This document shows positions 36,190 to 48,700 of a stretch of DNA of 64,000 nt, one piece after another. The translations under genes and the position numbers were made by a program. Numbering within the stretch: position 1 is the first letter of the stretch; every line of letters begins with the position of its first letter. Below the pieces are notes generated by a model, which made no database searches, was not told the DNA's origin, and was given only the letters and a program-made list of their open reading frames with translations. The stretch is from Mycteria americana (lineage: Eukaryota > Chordata > Aves > Ciconiiformes > Ciconiidae). The stretch lies in the NCBI RefSeq assembly GCF_035582795.1, contig NC_134396.1, positions 29,369,683 to 29,433,682 of the forward strand. Reading direction: 5' to 3'.

Positions 36190-36950
36190 CAACAAGTGAC
36201 CTCAGCCGCTCCTCGTAAGTCTTGCCCTCGAGGCCTTTCACCATCTTGGTCACCCTCCTCTGGGCACACTCCAGTAGTCTGATGTCCTTCTTATATTGAG
36301 GTGCCCACAACTGCGCACAGTGCTCGAGGTGGGGCCGCACCAGTGCAGTGCAGGGTGGGACAATCGCCTCCCTCGACCAGCTAGCTGTGCTGTGCTTGAT
36401 GCACCCCAGGACATGGTTGCCCTTTTTGGCTGCCAGGGCACACTGCTGACTCATATTCAACTTGCCACCAACCCAAACCCCCAGATCTCTTTCCGCGGGG
36501 CTGCCCTCCAGCCTCTCATTCCCCAATTTGTATGTATAACCAGGATTACCCTGTCACAGGTGGAGAATCCTGCACTTGCTCTTATTAAATTTCGTAAGAT
36601 TGGTGATTGCCCAGCTCTCTAGTCTACCCAGATCTCTCTGTAAGGCCTCTCTACCCTCAAGGAAGTCCACAGCTCCTCCTAATTTAGTATCATCGGCAAA
36701 CTTACTTAATGTACATTTGATTCCTGCATCCAGATAATTTATAAAAACGTTAAAGAGCACTGGCCCTAAAATTGAGCCTGAGGAACCCCACTGGTGACTC
36801 GCCTCCAGCCTGATGTGACCCCATTCACTGTAATTCTTTGAGCCTGACCCATCAGCCAGTTGTTCATGCAACATACTATGGACTTGGCTAACTGTATGCT
36901 GGACATTTTGTCCAGAAGGATACTGTGAGACACAGTATCAAAATCATGGA
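36190..36950 (-). mobile_element. CR1-type LINE fragment, antisense to SH3GL2, truncated at both ends
   Basis: Minus-strand reading gives the CR1 reverse transcriptase region in order: an [16 protein letters not shown] segment (about 36910-36945), the GVPQ region, [10 protein letters not shown], the catalytic palm motif FADDTKLGG (about 36675-36705), and then C-terminal segments such as ERDLGVWVGGKLNMSQQCAL, LVRPHLEHCAQLWAPQ and RRVTKMVKGLE. The frame is broken at least twice: near 36770, just after GVPQ, and near 36530-36555. The 3' UTR and the octamer tail are missing and similarity stops near 36190, so this is a dead internal fragment. It is clearly diverged from the sense CR1 copy at 9690-10592 and probably belongs to another subfamily. 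Both edges are approximate. Confidence 0.93.
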
Positions 36951-39900
36951 TAATGGATGCTTTAATTAAGTACTACACATCCTCTCCATTGCATAATGTT
37001 TTTAACTATTTATGTTCACAACAGCAGAATGTGAAACTTCTTTAACCAATCCTTAAGACTGTCAAGAAAATTACTCTCGAGCCCCCTATAAAGTTTACTT
37101 CAAATCTCACCTCCTCCAGTTCTACTTTGTGAATTGTTTTGCCATATATAAAACTCTAGAGATGACTCACTTGCACTGGGTGATATCCTGATCTACCCGA
37201 GTGGAGTAGTTTCATAAAAACAGCAGGATTGCAACTCGGTTCTTCTGCACTAAGTAGAGGGAGTCAGCTCCAGATAAATTTCACAAAATGAGCTCTGCAT
37301 GTCAGAGACTGCCTATAGGGTATTGTTCAGTGGCAGTGGGAAAGGAAGGCTCTAGCTAAACAAGGATCACTGTACCAATATGGAAATATTAGTATATGAC
37401 CCTGGCAAATACCCAAGATTGCTGTATTAACAATACCATTGTGATTAAAGCCACTGTGAAGCCCATACAAGTAAAACAAACTATAGAAGAAAAAAGTGGT
37501 TTGCTGCTTCTCTGCAAACGGCTTATTTTGGCAGAGGTCTGGAGGTCAGGAGTCAAGTCAGTTCCCAGCCAACACTTAGATAGTTGTGACAGGGCAAGTG
37601 TGCATTGTAGGTCTGCCTGAAGTGGTGGGTGTGAAAAAGGAAGGACAGGAGGATGGTCATGTAGTGTCACTCACACTGGCCAAAGAGCCTGAAGCAGTAA
37701 TGAGTTATGGCTAGCCTGGGGGATAGACCAGGCTGCAGAAGGCTGGTCAGGGGTACAGTGTCTATGTATGACTTGGAGATCAGCCCAGATCTCCAGGTTC
37801 TTAGAGGATGCAGGGCCTGGTCTTCAGGCACTGTGCAAGTGATGACAATGTTGCGCTTCCTGAACCATTCGGTTGTGCTTTCAAATTTTTCATCTAGGCT
37901 CAAGGTTTTGATTTAAGGCTAGGAAGACAGATTCTGATACGTTAAAGTAAACAGGAGCTTGTGAGATAGATATTTATACATAACATATCAAACTTTTGTA
38001 TAGGTAATTCCTGTAGCTTAATTCATTCCAACTACAGAAGACGTATGGAAGTTTTTAAGCTCCTAAAATCCTAATGTTTATTATTGCTTTATTGTAATAT
38101 TATAAAATTTTTGTTCTGTGTATTTTGGGAAGGAAAATACATTATTTTTCTACTTCAAGTTCGGCACAGTGATTTTCTTTGAACTTGAATTCTCAAATAG
38201 GTGGTTCTTCCTTGAGCTACTTCTGACATGTTGAAGAATATTCAAAACACAAATACTTTAAAAGTTTGGTGAGGACATGGAATAATATATCCAGTGATGA
38301 TGCCAGCCTCTGTGGTGGTAGTGGGAACAGCTGTCTGTGAGGTCAGAGGTAAGTCAAACTGAGAGGGTTATGGCGTCTTCTTTCACTAGTAAACAATAAT
38401 TGAACAATAGTTAAAGCCCAGTTAGGCTTGTGATATATTTAAAGCACAGATATGTGCTTGGGAATAAGTATTCTCTGTATGAGTAAATGAAATATAAGTA
38501 GATATATGTGGCTTTGTATCTTGGAAGACACTCCTCTCGTACTGATTTTCCTTCCTGATCCTCGCTGATAAGTTCCAAATCCAGTGTGTCTTCTTTTTGC
38601 TGGTGAGGCCACTGGCTGATTTGTCCTGTGGAGGTGGTTCTTGCTAATAAGTAATCACGTGATACAGGAGTAATACTTTAACACCAGCTATAGAATGGAG
38701 CAATTTTTGCTGAGAATTACAAATTTTCACAAAATTTTTGTCAAGTGTTGATAGACTGCAACCTTTATCCAGGAGATGTAGAAGATGTAGACAGAAAGTT
38801 CTTACAAGCATTTGATTGGGGCACAGAAGTTTCAGTTTGCGTTTGCAAGCATTTTTTAAGCCAGGGTTTCGTTGATTGTCTGCCGTTCTTTCTTAAGCAG
38901 CCTCAGTTTCTTAGAGTAGAAGAGGTTATTTAGAAGTGAAAGGCTCTGAAAGCAAGAAAGACATCCAGTGACACTGCAGACCACGGCCTACTTTGTGAGC
39001 AAGTACGGTATAGCGTTGTAAGAGCAAGGGAGCTCTTACAGTGAGAAAATTCTGAAATTTTCAGGGTGAGAAATTTTGTCCCTTTCATAATGCCGGAGAG
39101 GACCACGTCCTCTGGGCCCTTCCCTGAAGCCCTGATGCTGCCTTAGTCAGCAAACTCAGTTTTGATTCAGATAGCTAAGTGAGAGACCCTCAGCATTAGG
39201 GATGCAAGTGGTAGCAGAATTACTGTTGGGGGAAAAAAAAGGAGAAGGCTTCGGTGGAATATCACTCTGGAAAACCCTGTGTTCAGGAGACAAGAACAGG
39301 TTGAAGATGAGCAAAATGGTGAGGATTAGTGGACGAGACTGGTAGGTGCAGCCTCACTGGCATTTTAAACCAAATAAGAGTATTTATTATCCGTGTTCTC
39401 AGGACCTCCTGTGGAAGCTCTCTAGTTGTGCAAGTATGAGAACTGAGGACTTAATTTTCCTAAAAAAGGGATATTGAGTAAGTCCTTTCATATAAATAAT
39501 GGCTTTTTCATTGGAACAGAAAAAAAGACCTCTTGAAAATTTAAGTTTTCGTTGTAAGCTGTCTAAAAGGGAGAAACACAAACATCCAGAACACAAATGC
39601 TGGGGTTAAAAAATATACATTTTTAGAGTTGTTCTGAGGGAGGAAAAATGCTGATGCATTTCCAGATGGGGATGCAGTCTTTATAGCAAATGCTGGCACA
39701 CCACAATAATCCCCTTCACGTTCACACAAGTAACTTTAGGAAATGTTGGTAACAATTAATTAAGAAATGAGTCATGCGTGGTAATACACAAATACTTTTG
39801 ACCGTACAGTCCAAATTACACCAACGACAATTGGTTTTTCAGTCTTGTTTTGTGCAATGAGAGCGTCTTTGTGACGCGATGATGGCTAAAGTTCTGATAC

Positions 39901-42900
39901 ATCTCAGGCTCTGACATGTTCAGTGACGCTCTTTATCAAAGTGCCACAGCACAGCTAAGCCACGGTAACTGTTGTATTGCATGCTTTTAGTCTGCAGCAA
40001 GCACAAATTCAACTTAATTTAGTAAATAATTTTAAACTGCTTTTGAGCACTAACCTCTGCAGAATCCAGCACTGTCAAAGGCATTATTCATTGTTCAAGG
40101 CTTTTAAGCTTATTATCTTTTCTCTGCTTTTCTCCCCCCCAAACTGTGTGGAGGTCTACAAAGGGAATCTGAAGAAAGTGGATCTGTATGGAAGATCCAA
40201 GATAATTGTGTTTTGTAGGAATAGCGTATCTGATTAAGACAGAAAGGGAAATGATTTGCAGGGTATTTTGGAAGTTCAACAGCATCAATAAAATAATAAC
40301 TTTGTAATTTAACTTTATATAGAAAAATAAATTTAACATTTCGGTCATGTTCAAAATACCCAAATCTCAGTGCACGTGCTTCAGATTTAGGTACTTGCTA
40401 TGCCAAGTAGATGAATTATCAGTGAACTAAGGGTTAAATGAGTTCTGATTTATTGCAGTCTATAGGTAGAGGGAAAGAAAAAAAGGTTACTCCGTTTGTC
40501 AAGGGAGGTTTCAAATGAAACAGTAAAAATAAGTACATTGATTTGTTGGCTTTATGGATGAGACAACATAAATATATTTATTTTGAACTTTGGCAATTTG
40601 GGAATCACAGAAGAAGATATTCAGCTGAAAAGCCAGTACTGACCTGAAATTTGCATCAGTATGTTAATGGTGCCTGTCTGTGGGACTTTACAAGGTCACA
40701 TTTCTTCTAGGCTTCCCCAGAACACTGCTGATTTGAAAACTGAGTCTTCCACTATTCTTTGATTCATGCTTACTTGCGCAGAGATCAGTGACATTGGAAC
40801 AGTGATGCCTGTTTTGGCTGGAAGCACTTTCAGTCAAGTCTGTGGCTTCCAGCGTAGAGTGTGCTATGTGTTGGTGTCCCAGAGCATATTGCTCCCCTGT
40901 GACCTCTCCTTTAAGGTGAGCTGCACTTACTCTCAGCTCTGGCTTTTGTTTGATTTCAGCCTAAGAAAAAGCTCTCTGTGGAGAAGCTTGACTGTAGTCT
41001 ACTTTTACCTTTCTTCCAGCAGAACGTTATTTAGTTTACATCCCTTTTCCATTCAGTAATATTTTAAATGTCCACCACAAAAGGGAGGCTGAAGGAAATC
41101 TTGTATTTCTGTATTCCATCTTTCCTTTGAGCTCTCCTGATACTGGTCTTAAAGAGGCATTGAAAAAGATACTGACTTTCAGGAATTAACAACACATGCT
41201 AAGAGAAGAAAAGAAATTCAGACTTTTTGAGAAGTCCATCTTGGCATAATCATGTTGCAATAAGCTGGTGGAAGACAAATCCGATACTGTTCGTGTATGT
41301 GGTTTGGTGGTGTATAAAAACACAAGCATACAGGAAAATACAGAGCATTCACAGAAGTATCAATATGACACCTGCTTTTCTGTAAAAACATGTAATAGTA
41401 ACTTTGTTGAAATAAGGTGGTCTTGGTAATACTGTATAATAGTAGTATTATCATTTAAGATTAATTCTTGCCATTGCGGTGAAGTCCAATGAAATTTAAT
41501 ACGAACTTGAATTGCTTCTATCAACGTGGCATTCACTGTTTGGTTCTTCAGTCTTTTTATAGTACCTTCTGTAGGGCTCATTTTAATTTTTGATGGAATC
41601 ATATACATTTCTTGTACACAGAGGATTAGTTTGCTTTTAACAACAAAACAAGAACTTAGCTAATTTGTACTGTTGAACTAGTGGAAAATAGTCACCATTT
41701 TCAGCAGCAGATAAAAGGTTTATTTTCTTTTTTTTTTTTTTCCACTAAAAGATTTCTTTTTTAAAAATAGCACCACCGGTTGCCTACTAGATGAACAAAA
41801 TTACCTCTCTTTCCAATGATGAGAAACACTTGTTTCAGTGGGGAAATCCAGAGCTTCAGCCAAGTACTTGTGGCTTTCATTTTTATTAATTTTCAGTTTT
41901 GCAGACTAAAGGGGAAAAAAATTGAAACAGAAATTTGCTTAATTGTTTATCCTCAGTTTTTTCTTGTCTGGAAGACAACCACAGGGAGATGTGGAAGCTG
42001 GGAATAGCATTGTCATAGCCAGACCAGAAGCCTGGCAGAGTTCTACTAACAGCAGTGTGATTTAGCTTTTAGCATCATCTCTCACTAGGAATGAGGTGAA
42101 ACTGTGATGTAATAGAGAAGGGAAGAGGCTATTCTGAGTGCTTATGTTATATATACCATCCCTCTTCACTTAGTTATCAGTGCAGAGTGATGCCAGTAGT
42201 TCGAAGGGAATTGAAGAGTTCACGACAGCCTGTTCTCTGCCTTGCCACCTTGTGGCAGCTGGCTTAGGGGTGAGCTGGAAGCAGTGATGCATTGGACACA
42301 TATCCCAGGACTTTCCTGCTGAAAGTCTGCAGGGATGTTTAAGGCAAGTTGGGTGATCTCAGTGGTAAGAGTGCCCCTGTCATTCTAGATCCTGCTAAAT
42401 CTCTTTGACAGAGATAAGTTGTCATTAGGGCTTATAAAAAATTCATAACCAGGAGTGTTACGCTGCTGAAATGAATTTTAGACTGCTGATGGGTTGAAGC
42501 GGTAGGAGACAGCAGTGAGAATTTCTCACTTGTGGAAGTCCTGTACTCATACACACTGTACAAGGTACCAAACAAGTTTTTGTAGATGGCCCCTAGAAAG
42601 GTGCTCACTCGACTCGGCATGATCATGTATGGTATCTTAGGATAATTCAGCGTTAAGCTTGGGCTGTGATTCTGAAAGACTTTGAGCTCTCAGTCCATAA
42701 AGTCTTTGTTCAAGATGCCAGCAGTATGTCCACTGCCATTTCAGTATGTTCTTAGAACAAAGTAATCTGGCATCATCAGTTGACTCCTTGCCTGTCACAA
42801 GAGCCAGGAAATGGAACAGACTTTGTTACTGTCATGTCGGGCTGGATCCCTTCTGTAATTGAAAGTGGTGGGGAAAATTGCCGTTGTCTTCAGTGACCGG

Positions 42901-44199
42901 GAGATCAGTCTTAGATTGAGTGTGGGCTGGTTAGAAATGAAGGAATTTGTATTTCGTTACCAACTTCCCCAGGCATGTCATGCCATGGTCTGTCTCTGTG
43001 GTAATTTGAGAGCCTGGTAGCACACAGACACACAATGTGGGGATCTGAATATCCACTGGTAGCCAGAAAATGGCTTACGGACAAAGTTATTTAACTGGCA
43101 TTTTATTACATAAAAAAATGTGTCCTAATATTTTGTGTATTCTCTGTGCTGACTAGACAAGTGGCTAGCACTTCAAATAGTGATGTAAATAGAGACTGCC
43201 CAAGGGGAATAGTGACATCGTAAGTGTAAGTTCAATTTTATTTTCCATTTAAAGCTCACACTCTTGCAAAGGAATAAAATGTTAATAACACTTTGCTGTT
43301 CGGACGTGGCATTTTTAGGGTACAGAGAACACAGCTACGATTTCTTACGCTTGCTATTCCTTCACCTTCTCATTATTAATAGCTTGGAAGCAGAAGCAGT
43401 TGGGAATTTGCAGTCAGATAAACACTGGTTCCTGCGACGATTCACCAAGAAAAAGGAGATCTCTGCAATGCTTTGCCTCTCTTTGCACTCCTGGCTATAA
43501 ATGAATGAACTTCATGTTCAAGACTACATCTTGAAATGAAAAGTTCACTTTTTCAGTGTAAAGTAATCAATTCATTTTTATATGCATATAAACGGAGGAA
43601 GACTTGTTACAGTCTCAGCTAGAGACCTTGGCTCTGGCTCCTACTTAAATGGTGATTGCTATTGTGGCTGACTGTTGGGTGCTAAATGAGGAATATCCGT
43701 GACTAAAAGTGCAAGATGGTTCAGGTTAATCTTGGATCCAGAGGCTTCCTGGCTGGGGTTATGGCCGGTTTACATGCTGCAGAGATAGAGGATAGGAAAG
43801 AGCCTTCATTAGTGGATCAGAGCTGAATTGTCCATCCCTTCAAAAAAAGTTGTACTCTCTTTATTGGTGGTTGGCTCAAACAGAGATAAACCCTGGGACA
43901 GTGACAGCAGAAAAAAAATCTCCATTGTTTTTCTAAGAGACACAAGTTACTCAATTCCTGATGAGCTGTACTTAGAACACGTTTTTGCTGTGGAGGGTTT
44001 GTCACTGTCCTTACCTCTAAATAGTCAAATACGCTGTTGAGGCTGTCAGTAGCAGTAATTAATACATTTTCTCACTGCTAGGACTTAAAGCAACTACGCT
44101 GAACTCTTTTAAAGTCATTCTTCAAAGAACCGCATTGGTTGGTTGCATCAGTCTGTTTTTAGGGTGTAGAGCAGCACGTCGGCATAAGATTTTCAGCAG
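36951..44199 (+). other. Intron 1 sequence, nothing recognised
   Basis: About 7.2 kb of ordinary intronic sequence. Open frames of up to about 97 codons have no domain or splice support. A 13-14-base T tract lies near 41729-41742. No RNA gene or interspersed element was recognised. Confidence 0.5.
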
Positions 44200-44665
44200 G
44201 TGTTAGGAAAATTTTAAAGATTGCACCTTTGGTGCCTGCAACGCCTGTGCCTGTACGCAGTTTCTCTCTCGTGTCTTGCACTGTGTGAGCACCCCGTTTG
44301 CCTGTGTTTGGTGTGATGTGGGGCGGCTCGAGGCAGGGGGCCGATCGCTGGCGAGCAGCGCTGCATCCCCCCATGGAGAACGCTGTGCCGTGGGAGCCAT
44401 CGGGGTGGGACCCCGAGCCCCGGGCGGGCAGCTGGGCGCTGCTTCGTGACTTCAGCGCAGCGTCGGGTCAGGACCTCACTTAACAAATTTCAGTTACCAG
44501 CAACTATAAGCGCTGAGGGAGGAGGGGGGCAAGGCGGTCGCGCTTTACCCTGCGTCTGGCCTTTTCCAGTTGATTTAAGAGTATTACAGTGCTTACATAA
44601 GGCCGCTCTTGCAGCGTCCCAGGAGGCACGGGCAGCAGATCGCGTGCCGGAGGTTGCCTGATCAG
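44200..44665. other. GC-rich, CpG-containing patch inside intron 1
   Basis: About 460 bp clearly richer in G, C and CpG than the flanks, with words such as GGGGCGGCTCGAGG, CCGATCGCTGGCGAGC, CCCGGGCGGGC and GGCGGTCGCGC. It holds a short open frame whose ATG at 44373 sits in CCCATGGAG context and runs 36 codons to a stop, with no recognised protein. It may be an intronic CpG island, an alternative promoter or an enhancer; the sequence does not decide between these. Confidence 0.5.
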
Positions 44666-45108
44666 AGGAATTACGGCTTATGAGCCCTTGTCAGTCAGTC
44701 TTGCCGCCTACCCTCCTGAACTGATTTATTGCCAGCCCATAAAGTGGTACAAGCTACTTTTATTCTCTCGATTTGCCTGATAGGAAGTAAGACTGTATTT
44801 AGTCACGGGGTATGATAAGCTGCATACAGGTTATGCGCAGGTTACGTCATGTCCCACAAACACAGGCTGGGGGCTCAGCTGGTCTTGGGCTGGCTGTGCT
44901 GGGCTTGTGCTGTGGTGCTATTGCCACGACCTGTATTTATCCATTTATTTAGAAACAGCTCTTCCATTTCATATGGCCTTTTATAAAAGACGGTAAGGAC
45001 AACTCTTAAGATGCCAGGGCGTCTAGAATAAAGCCATTTTTTCATTAATTTTATTTTTTATTTACAGTGCTGTGTTGTAGTAGTCACTTTAGCATTAGTA
45101 TCAAGCCT
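44666..45108 (+). other. Spacer between GC-rich patches
   Basis: About 440 bp, AT-rich towards its end. Nothing recognised. Confidence 0.5.
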
Positions 45109-45720
45109 TGTTGAAGCCTTAGGCCCCAAGAGCTTTCACCCAGATCCACCGACCGACTGTGCACTGAACTTTTACTTTGCTACATGAAGGAAGGCCCCCG
45201 AAACCGTGCAAACCAGAAAGATAAGGAGGCTTCAACCTTAGCAGAGGCTGCGATCTTAGAGATAAGAGAAGAATCGGCCCGCCTAGAGACAAGGAAAGGG
45301 CCCAGTGAAGAACGGGAAGACCCCAGACCCCAATACTACTATTGGCCCGCACTGTCTCCTGACGGGAGGGGAATTCAGACTGTAAGGGTATAATCGCCCA
45401 GGGATTTCTTTGTCCCGGGTCCCTCTCCAGAGGCACCCAGCTCGAGCTGTTTTCACCGCTGTACCAATCCATAAATTCGTCTGGCGTACGTCATATCGGA
45501 GACTCTGCTTTGGGAAACCTCGGGTCGAGCCAAGGGGAGAGGAAGCGCCCGGGAGCGAGCGTGTGTGTGAGCGAGGAGTCGGAAAGGGCACCCGTCAGCT
45601 CAGGGGAGCTGCCGCTGCGAAGGGACTCTGGTCCCAGCAGCTGGAGTCTCGGGCGGTGTGTGTGCTGCTCCCCGAATGGTGTGCGAGCGCTCGGGCAGCG
45701 GCTTCTCCTGTAACAGCTGC
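45109..45720 (+). mobile_element. Possible retroviral LTR remnant (ERV) with a GC-rich 3' part
   Basis: The stretch 45119-45530 has the layout of a gammaretrovirus-like LTR: reversed CCAAT (ATTGG near 45342), a TATA-like TATAAT at 45389-45394, and about 80 bp later a CCAATCCATAAA poly(A)-like site at 45464-45475 after a CTGTTTTCACCGCTGTACC-like segment typical of R regions in such LTRs. A possible TG start is at 45109. No CA end, target-site duplication or primer-binding site could be fixed, and no viral coding remnant was seen. The following 45530-45720 is GC- and CpG-rich (GCGCCCGGGAGCGAGCG) and could be leader sequence or host DNA. It has no detectable similarity to the LTRs at 2557 and 14131. 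An alternative reading is a host intronic promoter. Confidence 0.5.
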
Positions 45721-48700
45721 ATACATGGAAAATTTCCACTGTCTTGAATTTAGTTACCAAGGTGATGTCATGAAATAGTTGTTGTCAATGTTTTGCCATT
45801 TCTAAACTTTCATGTACCTTGGTGAGACCTGGATTTTGCCTGAAATGTCTCCAGTTCTGTTTGCTTAAATACTAAATACTAATAATTTCTATTATAATGT
45901 AAAAATATTTAAGAGCATCGTTATTACCGAAAGCTGTCATGATATTCCAGTAATAAAGACTCCTGAATTCTTGGGTGTTTGACTTAAAGATCATCATTAG
46001 AATTGAACCCTGAAAGGATTTTTAAACTGTTTTCTTTGTGCTTTATGAGCACTGCTGTTTGATGTCTTCGAAGTCCTTTTAATACCAGTGAACTTAAATC
46101 AGGTAGTGCTGCAGGTATGTGTGAACTTTGTATCTCTTCTGCAGTTCATGTATCTTATTTCCTTTATTAAGCACTGTTTTTCAAGGCAACTTCAGTATTT
46201 CTTTAAAGCACTCAAAGGCTGCTTACAAGACTTTTGCTCTTAATTAAAAGAATGAGAACAATAGGAATTGAAGGATTCTTACTGGGGGATATTATACTGC
46301 TTGGATGCTGTTTAAAGACATTTTTCCTGCAAGAAGCTCGTATACGGAAACTCTTTTTTTCTATATATTTTTTTCTCCAACTTGGTATACACTGGGTTGA
46401 TGAACAACACTTGCTGTTCCCTTGAGTCATTTCTCTTGGTTCCTAATCTACTAGGAAATGGTGCTTCAGAGACAGATTGTAATACCAGTGTGAATACTGT
46501 GAAAGATCAAGGAATCTGAGAATATACTACTGTAGTACAACCAGTTAACCAGCAGTCAGCAAGTTACCAGTGTACAGCAAGCGTTACTTTCTCCCAGGAT
46601 TATTTCCATTGCAGCCATAAGCAAGGACAAAGCTGTGGCCCTCCTGTAACTAGTTATAGATGGTGAATAATGTTTAAAAAGCTTTCAGATCTTGTAGAAA
46701 TGATTTTCATCATGTTTTGACAGCTGAACTTTTCATGGCTGTAATACTAATGTGCATTGGGAAAGCACAATATTTAAATAGATGTGGATTACTTATCTTT
46801 GAAGGCTTACCTGTGAGCTTTCACTGGCGTGAATTTAACTGCTTATTTATGTCATGAATATGCTTCCTTCTGTATGAGAGAGAACGTCCCTGTGTTGAAA
46901 AGCTTCTGTTATGCAGATGCTGTTAAACACATTGTGTTTCCAGGAAAATGCCACTAGAACTTAAACATGAAAAGTAAGAACTTATGGTAAAAAATCATTA
47001 TCATACTATAATTTAACTGATTCTCAGGTTCAGACCCAGAAACCAGTTAATACTGAAAAGATTGTTTCCATTTCTGAATATATGGAAACTTTGCAAGTCA
47101 CAGTGGCACTGAAGCGATATTCTAACTTGTCATGGATGGACTTATGGTGCTCTAATTCTTAAAGTATTGACCTGTTAAATGATGGTTTGAATACAAGTCA
47201 TCAGTGTGCAAGCATGGAGCTACACGGTTTACAGATGAAATATTCCAAAAGTAACTAGCATGATTGCATGAAGAAATAAGAGATGAGTAAGTATTGAAGA
47301 TGTGAAAACTCAAAGTAGAAGCTCAGGTTGTCACAAAAAGTTCTGTCTATATAGGGAAAGATGCCATCACTTAGGCTTTGATCATGCAAGGAAATTTTAC
47401 AAGGCATGATTCAGGTTTCAGTCAAAAATATATTAGGGTATAGGTGCGCCATTTTTGTGTGGAACTGGTGCTTTAGCCATGGAATAGTTTTAGTGAGTCA
47501 CTCCAAAATTGTTTAATATGTTCTACAAATAAGTAAATCGAACTGCAATAAAGCAGTTGGATACTCTTGCAACAGTATTGGTCGTTTTCCTCTCTCTGCC
47601 TTGTCAAGAGTTTCTGAGGAGTTACCTTTGATAGGATGAGGCCTACACCCTAAAATGTATTCTCAATAAATTAAAACATCTAGTGAAGTTATGTGTTAGG
47701 CACATGGGAAATGCTTGGAGTCAAACGTGAGTAATTGATGAACACATTTCACCATAAGCTGTCTTTAAGTATTTCGGCAGAATCTGGTGTCCTCTTTACG
47801 GTATTCAGATGGAAAAACAACAACAACAAATCACTAAAATCAGAAGTTGGCAATTGATTACTTTGTACTGAAAACTAGATAGAGATTTTGATTTTAAGCC
47901 TATATGGAATCATATCAAACCCTAGGACTTCTACATTGAATAAAGATTTCTCCAAATATCCCATGGAAAATACAGCAGAGAATCTTTTAGTGCCTTTGTG
48001 CAAGTCGATGTATAACCAGTTGAGATTTCTGAGAGGAAAGGAGTAGATAGAAGTTGAAATTGAGACAGCTGGAAAATGAAAGTACATAGATTGAGATCTA
48101 CACCCACTGTCGAGAAACCCTCCTATTTCCTACTATAATGAGATAAATAAGAAAAAATTATACCATTATCTGTAACAATAGTCCCTTCCCAAAGTCTTTC
48201 CCCCACGTGCAAAATTTTTAGGCAGAAAACAAGTCAGTTACAGAGTAAAATATAGGAGATGTATGCAAAATGTTCTCAAAAAAGTTGAAAATGTCAAATT
48301 CCTGTGCTTTTAATCTCTTTAATTTATACTAACCTGGAGTCTTAAGAATATTAGTTATTTTCAAGAAAGAATTGTCATTGTTTAGCAATTAAATTTGTGT
48401 CTTTTTTTTTTTTTTTCCTGGAGAATTGTAGCCTATTAGAAATATTTTCCTGATGCCCTAAATAGAAAAAAGATGGACATAACAACTCAGTTCAGTAACA
48501 GCAGCAGTGCTGGCTTTCACCAGCCTAACAGTGGTTATCTTTTTGAGTGAACGAGTAATCCGCAACCTAAATTGAACCCAGCTGTCTTAGCTTGTTATTT
48601 AACTGCTGCAGCTTCTGGAATAAGCATGTGTTCAGCAGAAGCTTCCTGGAGATTATCTGTGCCAGTGAATAGGAAATTGTAAAACTCTGATATGTGCCTA

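Noticed and set aside
44298..44483. A 61-codon frame in the GC-rich patch as a micro-protein or alternative first exon
   Set aside because: No family match and no good splice donor at its end; the patch is reported, but the frame is not called as coding.
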